Origin: an uncultured Isoptericola sp.
GTDB lineage: Bacteria; Actinomycetota; Actinomycetes; Actinomycetales; Cellulomonadaceae
Assembly (NCBI GenBank): GCA_947497265.1
Contig: CANMFP010000007.1
Location: 97,503-161,502, forward strand
Length of the DNA: 64,000 bases
Direction of reading: 5' to 3'
This document shows, one piece after another, positions 1-8,325 of this stretch. A model generated the notes under the pieces. It made no database searches. It was not told the DNA's origin and saw nothing but the letters and a program-made list of their open reading frames with translations. Both the position numbers and the translations under genes were made by a program. Within the stretch, counting starts at the first letter, position 1. Each line of letters starts with the position of its first letter.

Positions 1-1
1 G

Positions 2-178
2 GTGGCGCCCTTCTCGATGCTGGTTCCCGTGGTGGGGATGACGGCGGCGTGGGTCGTGCTCGGCGAGGTGGTCAGCGTCCCGGAGCTGAGCGGTGCGGTC
101 CTCGTGGTGGTCGGGGTGCTGTGGGGCGGAGCGCGGCGGCGGGAACGGTTCTCCTCAGGCGCGGTCGTCGCGGGCTGA
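2..178 (+). CDS. EamA/DMT-family transporter, C-terminal fragment
   Basis: This is the last 58 residues of a gene that begins before the window. The frame reads VAPFSMLVPVVGMTAAWVVL, then a GE-V pair and a final hydrophobic helix ending in RRR. That arrangement (a helix, a GE motif, then a last helix) is typical of the second half of EamA/RhaT-type drug/metabolite exporters, which are inner-membrane proteins of ten helices. The stop codon lies inside the 3' end of the convergent ArsR-type gene, so the two genes overlap by 24 bases tail to tail. The substrate cannot be told. The true start is outside the window. Confidence 0.8.
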   Translation: MAPFSMLVPVVGMTAAWVVLGEVVSVPELSGAVLVVVGVLWGGARRRERFSSGAVVAG

Positions 179-814
179 CGCCCTGCGGTCGAGCGCTGCG
201 CTCACCACCGGGAACGCGTTGAAGTGGACCTGCACGGGGACTGCGCCGGGCACGTCCTCCTGGTCCTTCAGCGCCGCCAGCTGCTCGTCGATGACGGCGG
301 TCACCGCGTCGATCATGCGGGCGAGCTGTTCCGCGGTGGCGAACGTGTTGGAGGTCATGAGCGTGACGGAGTCCTTCCACTCCGCGAGCCCGGTCCGTTC
401 GGTCTCGATGTCCATGGCGTGGAGGAGCTGCCAGATCTTCTCCTGGCGGCCCCGCTCGAACTCGGCGTTCACCAGCGTCTTGGTGGTCCGCAGCCCGGCG
501 TCGTCCTCGTCCTCCGGGCCGATCGAGAAGCCGCCGGGGGCCGCCTCCCACCAGCGCTCGCGGGCGGTGCCCCGGCCCTCGACCTCGCGGACGAAGTCGT
601 GCTTGGCGAGCTGTCGCAGGTGGTAGCTGGTCGAGCCGCTCGACTCACCGAGCAGCTCGGCCAGACCGGTGGCCGTGAGGGCTCCGTGCACCTGCAGCAG
701 GTCGAGGATCCGGACGCGCAGCGGGTGCGAGAGTCCTCGCAGTCGGGTGGCATCCAGCTTCTCGGGTCGCCGAGCCTGCTGGTCCGGGGCCTCGGGGCGC
801 TCGCTCATGGCCAC
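155..814 (-). CDS. ArsR-family winged-helix transcriptional regulator
   Basis: A 219-residue protein with an N-terminal winged helix at about residues 24-95. LRGLSHPLRVRILDLL is followed by LTATGLAELLGESSGSTSYH and LRQL, the classic ArsR-type recognition region. The remaining ~120 residues are a helical C-terminal part ending in a dimerisation-like stretch (LARMIDAVTAVIDEQLAALK). No CxC metal site of the classical ArsR kind is visible, so metal sensing is not supported. The GTG start has no clear ribosome site; an in-frame ATG lies two codons later. It follows the small gene at 833-1078 by 18 bases and is probably cotranscribed with it. The target may be the upstream repeat region at 1120-1164, but that is inference. 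Confidence 0.85.
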   Translation of the reverse strand: MAMSERPEAPDQQARRPEKLDATRLRGLSHPLRVRILDLLQVHGALTATGLAELLGESSGSTSYHLRQLAKHDFVREVEGRGTARERWWEAAPGGFSIGPEDEDDAGLRTTKTLVNAEFERGRQEKIWQLLHAMDIETERTGLAEWKDSVTLMTSNTFATAEQLARMIDAVTAVIDEQLAALKDQEDVPGAVPVQVHFNAFPVVSAALDRRASARDDRA

Positions 815-832
815 GACGGTACAGCGAGGCGG

Positions 833-1078
833 TCAGCGCAGCCCCAGCGGGTTGGTCTGGGCGGCGTTGTCACGCATGTGCTCGTCCGCGCGGCGCCGTG
901 CCTCGGCGGCGTGGCGGCGATCCCGGGCGGCAGCGCGTGCGCCGGGCGTGCCCGTGGACGTCGCCGTGCGAGGTGCCGTCGCAGCCCGGGTGGCAGCCGT
1001 CGTTCGAGGCTGACGCTGGAAGATCCGGTCCAGGAGCTGACGGGCGGTTCGGGTAGGGGTGGTCACGGCGATCGGCAT
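833..1078 (-). CDS. Small basic Ala/Arg/Thr-rich protein of unknown function
   Basis: An 81-residue protein starting MPIAVTTPTRTARQLLDRIF. The start is favoured because AGGAG lies six bases upstream of the ATG. The sequence is rich in Ala, Arg and Thr, with a predicted helical stretch near the end (ARDRRHAAEARRRADEHM) and a C-terminal NPLGLR. There is no signal peptide or membrane segment. It appears to be the first gene of a two-gene unit with the ArsR-type regulator. I do not recognise the family. Confidence 0.55.
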   Translation of the reverse strand: MPIAVTTPTRTARQLLDRIFQRQPRTTAATRAATAPRTATSTGTPGARAAARDRRHAAEARRRADEHMRDNAAQTNPLGLR

Positions 1079-1119
1079 GAAGGGCTCCTGGGAGGGCTGA
1101 CGAGCTGGCGAACAATCAC

Positions 1120-1164
1120 CAACATAGCGCTGCAAAGAGTCCTTGGCAACACTATCTTTGCAAA
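1120..1164. promoter_or_regulatory. Paired direct repeats upstream of the small gene/ArsR unit
   Basis: On the + strand two related units occur: CAACATAGCGCTGCAAA (1120-1136) and CAACACTATCTTTGCAAA (1147-1164). They share CAACA..TA....TGCAAA, and the second contains the 8-base palindrome TTTGCAAA. They lie 42-86 bases upstream of the minus-strand start at 1078, in an AT-richer patch, so they are good candidates for an operator overlapping the promoter. Autoregulation by the ArsR-type protein is a guess. Confidence 0.45.
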
Positions 1165-1198
1165 CGTTCGTCGGGACATTTCTGCGAGCGCGCGAAAC

Positions 1199-1235
1199 GC
1201 CCGTGCCCGGCGGCGTGACGCCGTCGGGCACGGGC
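1199..1235 (-). terminator. Strong intrinsic-type hairpin downstream of the secreted nuclease-like gene
   Basis: An 11-bp stem (GCCCGTGCCCG with CGGGCACGGGC) continues through one mismatch into a second 5-bp stem (CGGCG/CGCCG) closed by a TGA loop. It begins 19 bases past the stop codon at 1254. There is no U-tract, as is common in high-GC actinobacteria. Confidence 0.7.
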
Positions 1236-1253
1236 CTGATGACCTGGGATCGG

Positions 1254-3713
1254 TCAGTGACGACGCCGCAGGCGCACTCCTGCCCAGGTCAAGGCCGTAC
1301 CGAACAGGAGGAGCATCGCCGTGAGCGGCAGCAGCACGCCACCGTCGAACCCCGTGCTGACGAGCGCGGGATGGGCCGCCTGGTACGTGGGGCCCTGCGG
1401 GTCACGGTGCGGGGCGTCGCCCGGTGGGACGTCACCGGGGGAGGGGCCGGAGGCGTCGTCGCCGTCTCCGTCTCCGCCTCCGCCTCCGTCGCCGTCGCCA
1501 TCGCCGCCTCCGTCACCGTCGCCGCCTCCGTCATCGTCCGACGGCGGGTCGTCGGGGTCGTCCGGGCCGGGATCGGCCGGCTCCTGGAACGTGCCGCCGC
1601 CGAGCCACGCCGTCGGGGTGTCGTCGGTGGCGAGGGTGGTGACCTCGTCCGGGTCCTGGAGCCTCGCCGGGAGCGTGGTGGCCGCGAAGCGTGCGGAGTC
1701 GACGGTGTCGGGGAGCCGCGGGTGCTCCTCCTCGAACCGTTCCGCGGGCATCGACTCGCGGGGGGCCTCGTCGAGGATCACCCCGCCCATGATCTCGAGG
1801 AACCACTCCTGTTCCCCGTGCGTCCACTCGTAGCGGTAGAGGGGCGTCTCCAGGCGCTCCATGTACTCGTCGTAGATCTCCTGGGGGTCCCACTCGGTGC
1901 GCGCGGGCCAGGCGGAGACGTCACCCGAACCGATGACGTCGTGGAACGCTCCGGGCCGTTCGGCGTCGCGGGTCCTGATCCACTCGGCGGCGACCCTCGC
2001 CGTGTACACGCGGCGCAGGTCCGCGTACTCAGGATCGTTGTTCACCGCCTCCTCGAGGATCGGTGCGTACGTGTCCGCGAGGAGCTCGTTGTTCCGGTCG
2101 ACGACGTCCTGCGGGGCATCGGCGCAGAGATCCTCGCCGGGGTGCTCGTAGTCGAGCTCGATCGGCTCGATCTGTGCTCGCAAGGGCGCGTCGACGATGT
2201 ACAGGTCGTCGCCGTCCTCGCGGACGGTCGCGGGCTCCGGATCCACCCAGAACCGGTAGGCGTCGTGGCAGACGAGCCCGTCGTCCGTCCGCTCGAGCGA
2301 GTCCCAGAACTCGGAGCCGACCTCGGTCTCCGGGTCCAGCTGCTCGGAGAGGGTGCGCTTGAACGCGAGGTCCGCCTCCAGCAGCACCCGGCCGGCGTCC
2401 GTCGTGGCGAACTGCTCGTCGATGATCGTCTCGGGCTCGTCCGGGTTGAGGTTCACCCAGAACTGGCTCGGATCGAGCGCCAGCCAGGTGAACAGGGCGT
2501 CGGACGACAGGTTGAGCGCGGACTCCCCGCCGAATCCGGGTTCCGCGTCCTCGGGGAGCTCGTCCGCCGCGAAGGAGTAGCCGAAGTCGTCGTTCTCCGG
2601 GTCGTCCGAGATGTACCGCAGCTCCAGCGACGTCCAGTCGACGCCCCCGGGACGGAACCCGCGGAAGCCGCCGAGGCGCCGGCCGTCCTGCCCGAGCCTC
2701 TGGTTGGCCTGACGGATCTGGTTCGCCTCCGCCTGGTCGCGGCCCGACCGGAGGGCGAGGTTCTTGGCCGGTCCGCGGGTCGACCGCTCCGGGCAGGCCG
2801 TCGCCAAGGTGGTGAGCTTCGCGGGGTTCGCCGGGACCGCGCACCGTGGGTTCATCGTGTTGCTCGGCGACTTGGGCGGGTTCGTCGGCACCGCCGTCGA
2901 GCGCATCACGGTGTACCGGATCCCGTACTGCCGCAGCAGTCGGATCTGCCCCGGCTTCGGGTCCTGGCTGAACACGTAGGCGACGCGCCATCCCTGCCGC
3001 TGCAGCGCGCGGTCGGCCCGGAGCTGTTCGAGCTTGAGCTGCGAGCTCCCGGACTTCAGCTCGTAGGCGAGCTTGTGCTTGCGGTTCGCGGCGTCGTAGC
3101 GGCGGTCCTCCCGGACCGAGGTGTCCTCGCACATCCACTCGGCACCGCCGAGCTTGAGCCGTCTGGCGACGTTGCGGTGGAACCCGTCACCGCGGGCGTC
3201 CGCCGACTGGTTCGGGATGTACTGGTTCACCCAGCTCCGCCAGCTGAGCTGTCCGGACCCGTTCTGCAGGTAGTAGTTCCAGCGGCGGACCAGGCGGTCG
3301 TAGGTGCCCACCGGGTGGTTCTTGTAGTCGGTCCCGACCTTCTCGAGCTCCTCGGCCGACGGCGCCTTGCCGTCGTCCGCATACTCGCGCAGCTTCTCGG
3401 CCGGGTTCTCGTACTCGTAGTCGGCGATCCTCTCGGTGTGCCCGTCGGGCAGGCCGCCGTCCGGGCCGGGCAGCTCCGTGAGGTCCGCGATGCCCTCGAT
3501 GCCCTCGATCAGCTCGTCGCACCGCACGTCGAAGCGCGGCGCCGACACCGCCTCCTCGGCCGGGAGCCACGTCGCGGACGCGCCGACGAAGGCGAGGGAC
3601 GCGGTGGTGACCACGGCGACGAGGCGTGCCACGGTACGGCGCCATCGCCGGCCGGCCTCCCTCCGGGCGTGCTCGTCGGCAGCGGCGGGCTGCGGGTGTA
3701 CCGGTGAGCGCAC
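1254..3713 (-). CDS. Secreted, membrane-anchored protein with PD-(D/E)XK-like nuclease core
   Basis: An 819-residue protein. The GTG start at 3713 is chosen because GGAGGAG lies seven bases upstream. Residues 22-50 form a signal-type segment (RRWRRTV then LVAVVTTASLAFVGASATWL). Residues 170-260 contain a putative restriction-enzyme fold: D207 followed by AYELKSG (E218, K220), then Q225 and a beta-strand-like RVAYVFSQ, matching a D...ExK nuclease core. Residues ~310-700 form a large unrecognised domain that includes WLALDPSQFWVNLNPDEPE and DAGRVLLEADLAFKRT. A Gly/Asp-rich low-complexity linker (about residues 715-765) precedes a C-terminal membrane helix (LLPLTAMLLLFGTALTWAG) and an RLRRRH tail, so the body should face outside. 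No sortase LPXTG is seen. There is no obvious immunity gene beside it. The nuclease assignment rests on motif spacing only. Confidence 0.6.
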   Translation of the reverse strand: MRSPVHPQPAAADEHARREAGRRWRRTVARLVAVVTTASLAFVGASATWLPAEEAVSAPRFDVRCDELIEGIEGIADLTELPGPDGGLPDGHTERIADYEYENPAEKLREYADDGKAPSAEELEKVGTDYKNHPVGTYDRLVRRWNYYLQNGSGQLSWRSWVNQYIPNQSADARGDGFHRNVARRLKLGGAEWMCEDTSVREDRRYDAANRKHKLAYELKSGSSQLKLEQLRADRALQRQGWRVAYVFSQDPKPGQIRLLRQYGIRYTVMRSTAVPTNPPKSPSNTMNPRCAVPANPAKLTTLATACPERSTRGPAKNLALRSGRDQAEANQIRQANQRLGQDGRRLGGFRGFRPGGVDWTSLELRYISDDPENDDFGYSFAADELPEDAEPGFGGESALNLSSDALFTWLALDPSQFWVNLNPDEPETIIDEQFATTDAGRVLLEADLAFKRTLSEQLDPETEVGSEFWDSLERTDDGLVCHDAYRFWVDPEPATVREDGDDLYIVDAPLRAQIEPIELDYEHPGEDLCADAPQDVVDRNNELLADTYAPILEEAVNNDPEYADLRRVYTARVAAEWIRTRDAERPGAFHDVIGSGDVSAWPARTEWDPQEIYDEYMERLETPLYRYEWTHGEQEWFLEIMGGVILDEAPRESMPAERFEEEHPRLPDTVDSARFAATTLPARLQDPDEVTTLATDDTPTAWLGGGTFQEPADPGPDDPDDPPSDDDGGGDGDGGGDGDGDGGGGGDGDGDDASGPSPGDVPPGDAPHRDPQGPTYQAAHPALVSTGFDGGVLLPLTAMLLLFGTALTWAGVRLRRRH

Positions 3714-3935
3714 GACAGACTCCTCCGATCGATCCGGTGAGCAACCTTGCTCTACCGAGGGCCTCGGGATGACACCGCGAAAAACGTTAGAGGGCATCGC
3801 CAGGGAGTGCAGGCAGCATGAACTTGCATGGACCTGGGGGCACGGACCGGCCGGGAACTCTCGGCGAGTAGGCTCCGTTGTGCAGCCGTACGATGCCGCC
3901 GTCGTGCACCTCCCCTCACCGCCCCAGGAGTGTGT

Positions 3936-6900
3936 GTGTTCCGCCTTGCCCGCTTGTCCCTGGCCAACCGCGCCGTCGTGGCGCTCGCGACGATCGCGAT
4001 CTTCGCGTTCGGCGCGCTGAGCCTGACGTCGTTGAAGCAGGAGCTCATCCCGTCGCTCGAGCTGCCGGCGGGAGCCGTGGTCGCCGTCTACCCCGGCGCG
4101 TCGCCCGAGGTGGTGGAGCAGAACGTCACCGAGCCGCTCGAGGCCGCCGCGCAGACGGTGGAGGGCATCGAGTCGCTCAGCTCGTCGGCGTCCACCGGCA
4201 TGTCCATGACCACGGTGGAGTTCGAGTACGGCACCGACATGGACGCAGCGACGCAGCGGCTCACCACGGCCGTCACCCGCACCCAGTCGCAGCTCCCGGA
4301 GGACGTCGAGCCGCAGGTCATCACCGGTTCGCTCGACGACCTGCCCGTCATCCAGCTCGCCGCGGCGGGGTCGGACGACGTCGCCGCCCTCGCGGACGAG
4401 ATCGACACGGTGCTCGTGCCCGAGCTGGAGCGGATCGACGACGTGCGTTCGGTGGCGGTCACCGGCGGCCAGGCCGACCAGGTGCTCATCGAGGTCGACC
4501 CGGCCGAGCTGGCGAAGGACGGCCTCGAGCTGACCCAGGTGACCGACGTCCTGGCGGACTACGGCGTGGTGGTCCCGGCGGGCACCATCACCGAGGACGA
4601 CGCGACCTACTCCCTGCAGGCGGGCACCCGCGTCGAGAGCGTCGAGGACCTCGAGGAGGTCCCGCTCGTCCCGACGCCCACCGACCCCGGTGCGGGCGAC
4701 CCCGGTGCCACCGTGCCGGACGACGCCGCCGACGTGCCGCCGTCGGGCACCGGCACCGAGCCCGGCGCCGACGGCGAGGCGATCCCCGGCCAGGACGAGC
4801 TGTTGCCGGACGCCAACGCGCCCCCGGAGGTGCCGGAGCCTGTGCTGCTCGGCGACGTCGCCGAGATCAGCGTCGCGCCGACCGAGGCCGACTCCTTCTC
4901 CCGGCTGGACGGCGAGCCGTCGCTCGGCATCGCCATCACGAAGACCCCGCAGGGCAACACGGTCGACGTCTCGCACGCCGTCCAGCAGGTCATCGACGAC
5001 AACGCCGCGGAGCTCGAGGACGCCGGCATCAGCACCGCCGTCGTGTTCGACCAGGCGCCCTTCATCGAGGAGTCCATCGAGGGCCTCGCGACCGAGGGCG
5101 GCCTGGGCCTGATCTTCGCGATCCTCATCATCCTGGTGTTCCTGCTGTCGGTGCGCTCGACGCTGGTCTCCGCCGTGTCGATCCCGCTGTCCCTGGCCAC
5201 GGCGTTCCTCGTCATGGACGTCACCGGCTACACGCTGAACATCCTCACGCTCGCCGCGCTGACCATCTCCATCGGCCGCGTGGTCGACGACGCGATCGTC
5301 GTCATCGAGAACATCAAGAGACACCTGTCCTACGGCGAGGACAAGCGCCAGGCGATCCTCACCGCCGTCGGCGAGGTCGCCGGGGCGATCTCCGCCTCGA
5401 CCATCTGCACGGTGGCGGTGTTCCTGCCGCTGGGGCTCGTCGCGGGCATGACGGGCGAGCTGTTCCGGCCGTTCGCGTTCACGGTCGCCATCGCGATGCT
5501 CGCCTCGCTGCTCGTGGCGCTGACCATCGTGCCGGTGCTCGCCTACTGGTTCGTCAAGGCGCCCAAGGGCGCCGTCGAGTCGGAGGACGGCGGCGAGGCG
5601 ATCCGTGAGGCCGCCGAGGCCAAGGAACGCCGCGGCCTCTGGCAGCGTGCGTACGTCCCGAGCCTCGCCGCGTCGCTGCGCCACCCGTGGGTGTCGCTGG
5701 TCGTCGCCGTCGGCATCCTCGCCGGCACGCTCGCCCTCGTCCCGCGCCTGGAGACGAACTTCATCGGGGACTCCGGCCAGGACACGGTCTCGGTCACCCA
5801 GACCTTCGCCGACACCGCGTCCCTGGAGGCGCAGGACGACGCCGCACGCGACATGGAGGAGGCGCTCGGCGACGTCGAGGGCATCGAGACCGTCCAGACC
5901 TCGGTGGGCGCCGGGGACGCCGGCGAGGCTGCGTTCTTCGGCGGCGGTTCCACACCGACCGCCACCTTCTCGATCACGCTCGACGAGGCGGCGGACCCTG
6001 TCGCCGTCCAGGCCGACGTCCGCGAGGCGGCCGAGGCGCTGGCCGGCGAGGGCCCGACGACGGAGGTCAGCGTCGCCGGGGGAGACTCCGGCTTCGGCTC
6101 CACCACCATCGACCTGGTGGTGCGTGCGCACGACACCGACGACCTCTCGACCGCGGCCGCCGCGGCGCAGGACGCGGTGACCGGGCTCGACGGCGTCGCG
6201 GAGGTCACGAACGACCTGGCCTCGGCGCAGCCGGTCCTGCAGGTCACGGTGGACCGCGAGGCGGCCGCCGAGGCGGGCCTGACCGAGACCCAGGTGGCCG
6301 GCATCGTCTCCGGCACGATGACCCCGGAGCAGACCGTCGGCGAGGTCGACCTCGGCGACGGTCCGGTGGACGCCGTCGTCGTCACCGGTGAGGCGCCGCA
6401 GTCGGTCGAGGAGGTCGAGGAGATCGAGGTTCCGACCGCCACCGGCACGGTGCCGCTGACGGACGTGGCCTCCGTCGACGAGGTCGAGACGCCGACGTCG
6501 ATCAGCCGCGTCGACGGCGAGCGCTCGGCCACGGTGTCGATCACGCCGGAGAGCCAGGACCTCGGCACCCTGAGCACCGAGGTGGTCACCGCCGTCGACG
6601 GGCTCGACCTGCCGCCGGGCGCCACGGTGGAGATCGGCGGCGTCGCCGCGGACCAGGAGGAGGCCTTCGCCGACCTCGGGCTGGCGCTGCTCGCGGCGAT
6701 CGCGATCGTCTACCTGATCATGGTCGCGACGTTCAAGTCGCTGGTCCAGCCGCTGATCCTGCTGGTCTCCGTGCCGCTGTCCGCGACCGGTGCGCTCGTC
6801 GCGCTGCTCGCCACGGACACGCCGCTCGGCGTGCCCGCGCTGATCGGTGTGCTGATGCTGGTGGGCATCGTGGTGTCGAACGCCATCGTGCTGATCGACC

Positions 6901-7268
6901 TCATCAACCAGTACCGGCTGCGTGGCCGGTCGCTCGACGAGGCGGTGCGCGAGGGCGCCCGGAAGAGGCTGCGGCCGATCGTCATGACGGCGCTGGCCAC
7001 CATCGGCGCGCTCACGCCCATGGCCATCGGCGTCACCGGCGGTGGTGCGTTCATCTCGCAGCCGCTCGCGCTCGTGGTGATCGGCGGGCTCATCTCCTCG
7101 ACCCTGCTCACCCTGCTCATCGTCCCGGTGCTGTATGTGCTGGTCGAGGGTCGCAAGGACCGCAAGGCGGCACGGCGTGAGCGGCGTGCCGAGAAGCGGA
7201 AGAGGAAGCAGAGGGAGAAGCAGGACCGGCGGGCCGCTGCGCAGGCTGCGAAGGCGTCCCGAGAATGA
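3936..7268 (+). CDS. RND-superfamily efflux transporter (AcrB/MmpL-type permease)
   Basis: A 1110-residue integral membrane pump. The start is GTG at 3936, five bases after AGGAG; it gives an N terminus of FRLARLSLANRAVVALATIA, the usual first helix. Two repeats, each with one N-terminal helix, a large extracytoplasmic porter domain and a block of five helices, are visible. The motif GRVVDDAIVVIENI (helix 4 Asp pair, proton relay) lies near residue 455, and the second half has GIVVSNAIVLIDLINQYR. An unusual Pro/Asp/Gly-rich insertion occupies residues ~245-303 in the first porter domain. The C terminus is a highly charged Lys/Arg tail (about 30 residues). It is divergent from the secreted nuclease-like gene, with 222 bases between them. 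The substrate is unknown. Confidence 0.88.
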   Translation: MFRLARLSLANRAVVALATIAIFAFGALSLTSLKQELIPSLELPAGAVVAVYPGASPEVVEQNVTEPLEAAAQTVEGIESLSSSASTGMSMTTVEFEYGTDMDAATQRLTTAVTRTQSQLPEDVEPQVITGSLDDLPVIQLAAAGSDDVAALADEIDTVLVPELERIDDVRSVAVTGGQADQVLIEVDPAELAKDGLELTQVTDVLADYGVVVPAGTITEDDATYSLQAGTRVESVEDLEEVPLVPTPTDPGAGDPGATVPDDAADVPPSGTGTEPGADGEAIPGQDELLPDANAPPEVPEPVLLGDVAEISVAPTEADSFSRLDGEPSLGIAITKTPQGNTVDVSHAVQQVIDDNAAELEDAGISTAVVFDQAPFIEESIEGLATEGGLGLIFAILIILVFLLSVRSTLVSAVSIPLSLATAFLVMDVTGYTLNILTLAALTISIGRVVDDAIVVIENIKRHLSYGEDKRQAILTAVGEVAGAISASTICTVAVFLPLGLVAGMTGELFRPFAFTVAIAMLASLLVALTIVPVLAYWFVKAPKGAVESEDGGEAIREAAEAKERRGLWQRAYVPSLAASLRHPWVSLVVAVGILAGTLALVPRLETNFIGDSGQDTVSVTQTFADTASLEAQDDAARDMEEALGDVEGIETVQTSVGAGDAGEAAFFGGGSTPTATFSITLDEAADPVAVQADVREAAEALAGEGPTTEVSVAGGDSGFGSTTIDLVVRAHDTDDLSTAAAAAQDAVTGLDGVAEVTNDLASAQPVLQVTVDREAAAEAGLTETQVAGIVSGTMTPEQTVGEVDLGDGPVDAVVVTGEAPQSVEEVEEIEVPTATGTVPLTDVASVDEVETPTSISRVDGERSATVSITPESQDLGTLSTEVVTAVDGLDLPPGATVEIGGVAADQEEAFADLGLALLAAIAIVYLIMVATFKSLVQPLILLVSVPLSATGALVALLATDTPLGVPALIGVLMLVGIVVSNAIVLIDLINQYRLRGRSLDEAVREGARKRLRPIVMTALATIGALTPMAIGVTGGGAFISQPLALVVIGGLISSTLLTLLIVPVLYVLVEGRKDRKAARRERRAEKRKRKQREKQDRRAAAQAAKASRE

Positions 7269-7419
7269 CCGGATCTGATTCCGGACGGATCACAGACCGG
7301 TCGGGAACGTGTCGGCCGGGTCGTGCGTTGCCTAGGATGATGTCCACGGCCAGCGACCCGGCCCTACTCGAGCGACGACCCGTCGTCGGGCACCCGGCAG
7401 CCGCGACCAGGAGGAGCCC

Positions 7420-8244
7420 ATGAGCAACCCCGTCTTCTCGAACAGCGCCGTCTTCGGCGAGCCACGTCGCGGTGCCGGAGGTACCGCGACGGCACCGGGC
7501 GGTCCGGCCGGCCAGGCCGGCCGTTTCGGTGCCCAGGCCGCCGACGCCGCGTCGCTGCAGAACATGTACAACGCGCCGTCGGCCTCACCGGTCGACACGA
7601 AGCGCCTGACCTACACCGACGTCATCATGAAGACGGCCGGGCTCCTCGCGCTGCTCGTGGTGGTCGGCGCCGCGACGTGGGCGATCGCCCCGGGCCTGTG
7701 GATCGTCGGCATGATCGTGGGCCTCGTGCTCGGTCTGGTCAACGCCTTCAAGAAGAACCCGAGCCCGGTGCTCATCACGCTCTACACCGTCGCACAGGGC
7801 GTGTTCCTCGGCGGGATCTCGGCGTTCTTCGAGACGGCCTACAACGGCATCGTGCCGCAGGCGATCCTGGCGACCCTGTCCGTCTTCGCGGCTGCGCTGG
7901 CACTGTTCAGCTCCGGCAAGATCCGGGTGACGCCCAAGTTCACGCGGTTCCTGCTGGTCGGCATGGTCGGCTACCTGGTGTTCTCCCTCGTCAACGTGGT
8001 CCTGACGTGGACCGGCGTGCTCGACGGTTGGGGCATGCGCTCCGGTGGCTGGGGCATCGCGATCGGCATCTTCGCGGTCATCCTCGCGACGATGTCGCTC
8101 ATGGTCGACTTCGACTCCATCAAGCGCGGTGTCGAGAACGGCGTCCCGGCGAAGTTCGCCTGGTCGGCGGCCTTCGGCCTGCTGGTCACCCTGATCTGGC
8201 TCTACCTGGAGATCCTGCGCCTGCTCGCGATCTTCCGCGAGTGA
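7420..8244 (+). CDS. Bax inhibitor-1/YccA-family membrane protein
   Basis: A 274-residue protein with a ~65-residue polar N-terminal extension (MSNPVFSNSAVFGEP) that is common in actinobacterial members. It is followed by seven closely spaced hydrophobic helices starting at LLALLVVVGAATWAI. The pattern LITLYTVAQGVFLGGISAFF and the acidic segment LMVDFDSIKRGVENGVP before the last helix match the BI-1/YccA family, whose structurally known bacterial member is a pH-sensitive calcium leak channel. The ATG follows GGAG by five bases. It is transcribed alone, with a hairpin after it. Confidence 0.88.
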   Translation: MSNPVFSNSAVFGEPRRGAGGTATAPGGPAGQAGRFGAQAADAASLQNMYNAPSASPVDTKRLTYTDVIMKTAGLLALLVVVGAATWAIAPGLWIVGMIVGLVLGLVNAFKKNPSPVLITLYTVAQGVFLGGISAFFETAYNGIVPQAILATLSVFAAALALFSSGKIRVTPKFTRFLLVGMVGYLVFSLVNVVLTWTGVLDGWGMRSGGWGIAIGIFAVILATMSLMVDFDSIKRGVENGVPAKFAWSAAFGLLVTLIWLYLEILRLLAIFRE

Positions 8245-8271
8245 CGACGTCGCGCCACGGCACGACCACGG

Positions 8272-8303
8272 CGGCCGGCCACCCACGAACGGGTGGCCGG
8301 CCG
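8272..8303. terminator. Bidirectional hairpin terminator between convergent genes
   Basis: GGCCGGCCACCC pairs perfectly with GGGTGGCCGGCC across a six-base loop (ACGAAC), extended by one further C-G pair. It sits between two convergent stop codons (8244 and 8326), so it can serve both. Confidence 0.8.
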
Positions 8304-8325
8304 TCGTCGTCCCGCAGCGCCCGGC

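Noticed and set aside
1440..1560. Short-period GC-rich repeat as a possible minisatellite or array
   Set aside because: It encodes the Gly/Asp linker of the secreted protein and is simple codon repetition, not spaced repeats.
1143..3707. Long open frame on the + strand (about 850 codons) opposite the secreted nuclease-like gene
   Set aside because: Composition is typical of antisense frames in very GC-rich DNA (Val, Arg, Gly, Leu rich) with no domain, and the minus-strand gene has a signal segment, motifs and a good ribosome site.
5177..5190. GTGTCGATCCC inside the RND gene as another ECF42 -35 element
   Set aside because: It is within coding sequence and no CG(A/T)C at the required spacing and no gene start follows.
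3714..6131. Upstream extension of the minus-strand nuclease-like frame across the RND gene
   Set aside because: It only reads antisense through the RND transporter; the GTG at 3713 with GGAGGAG is the real start.
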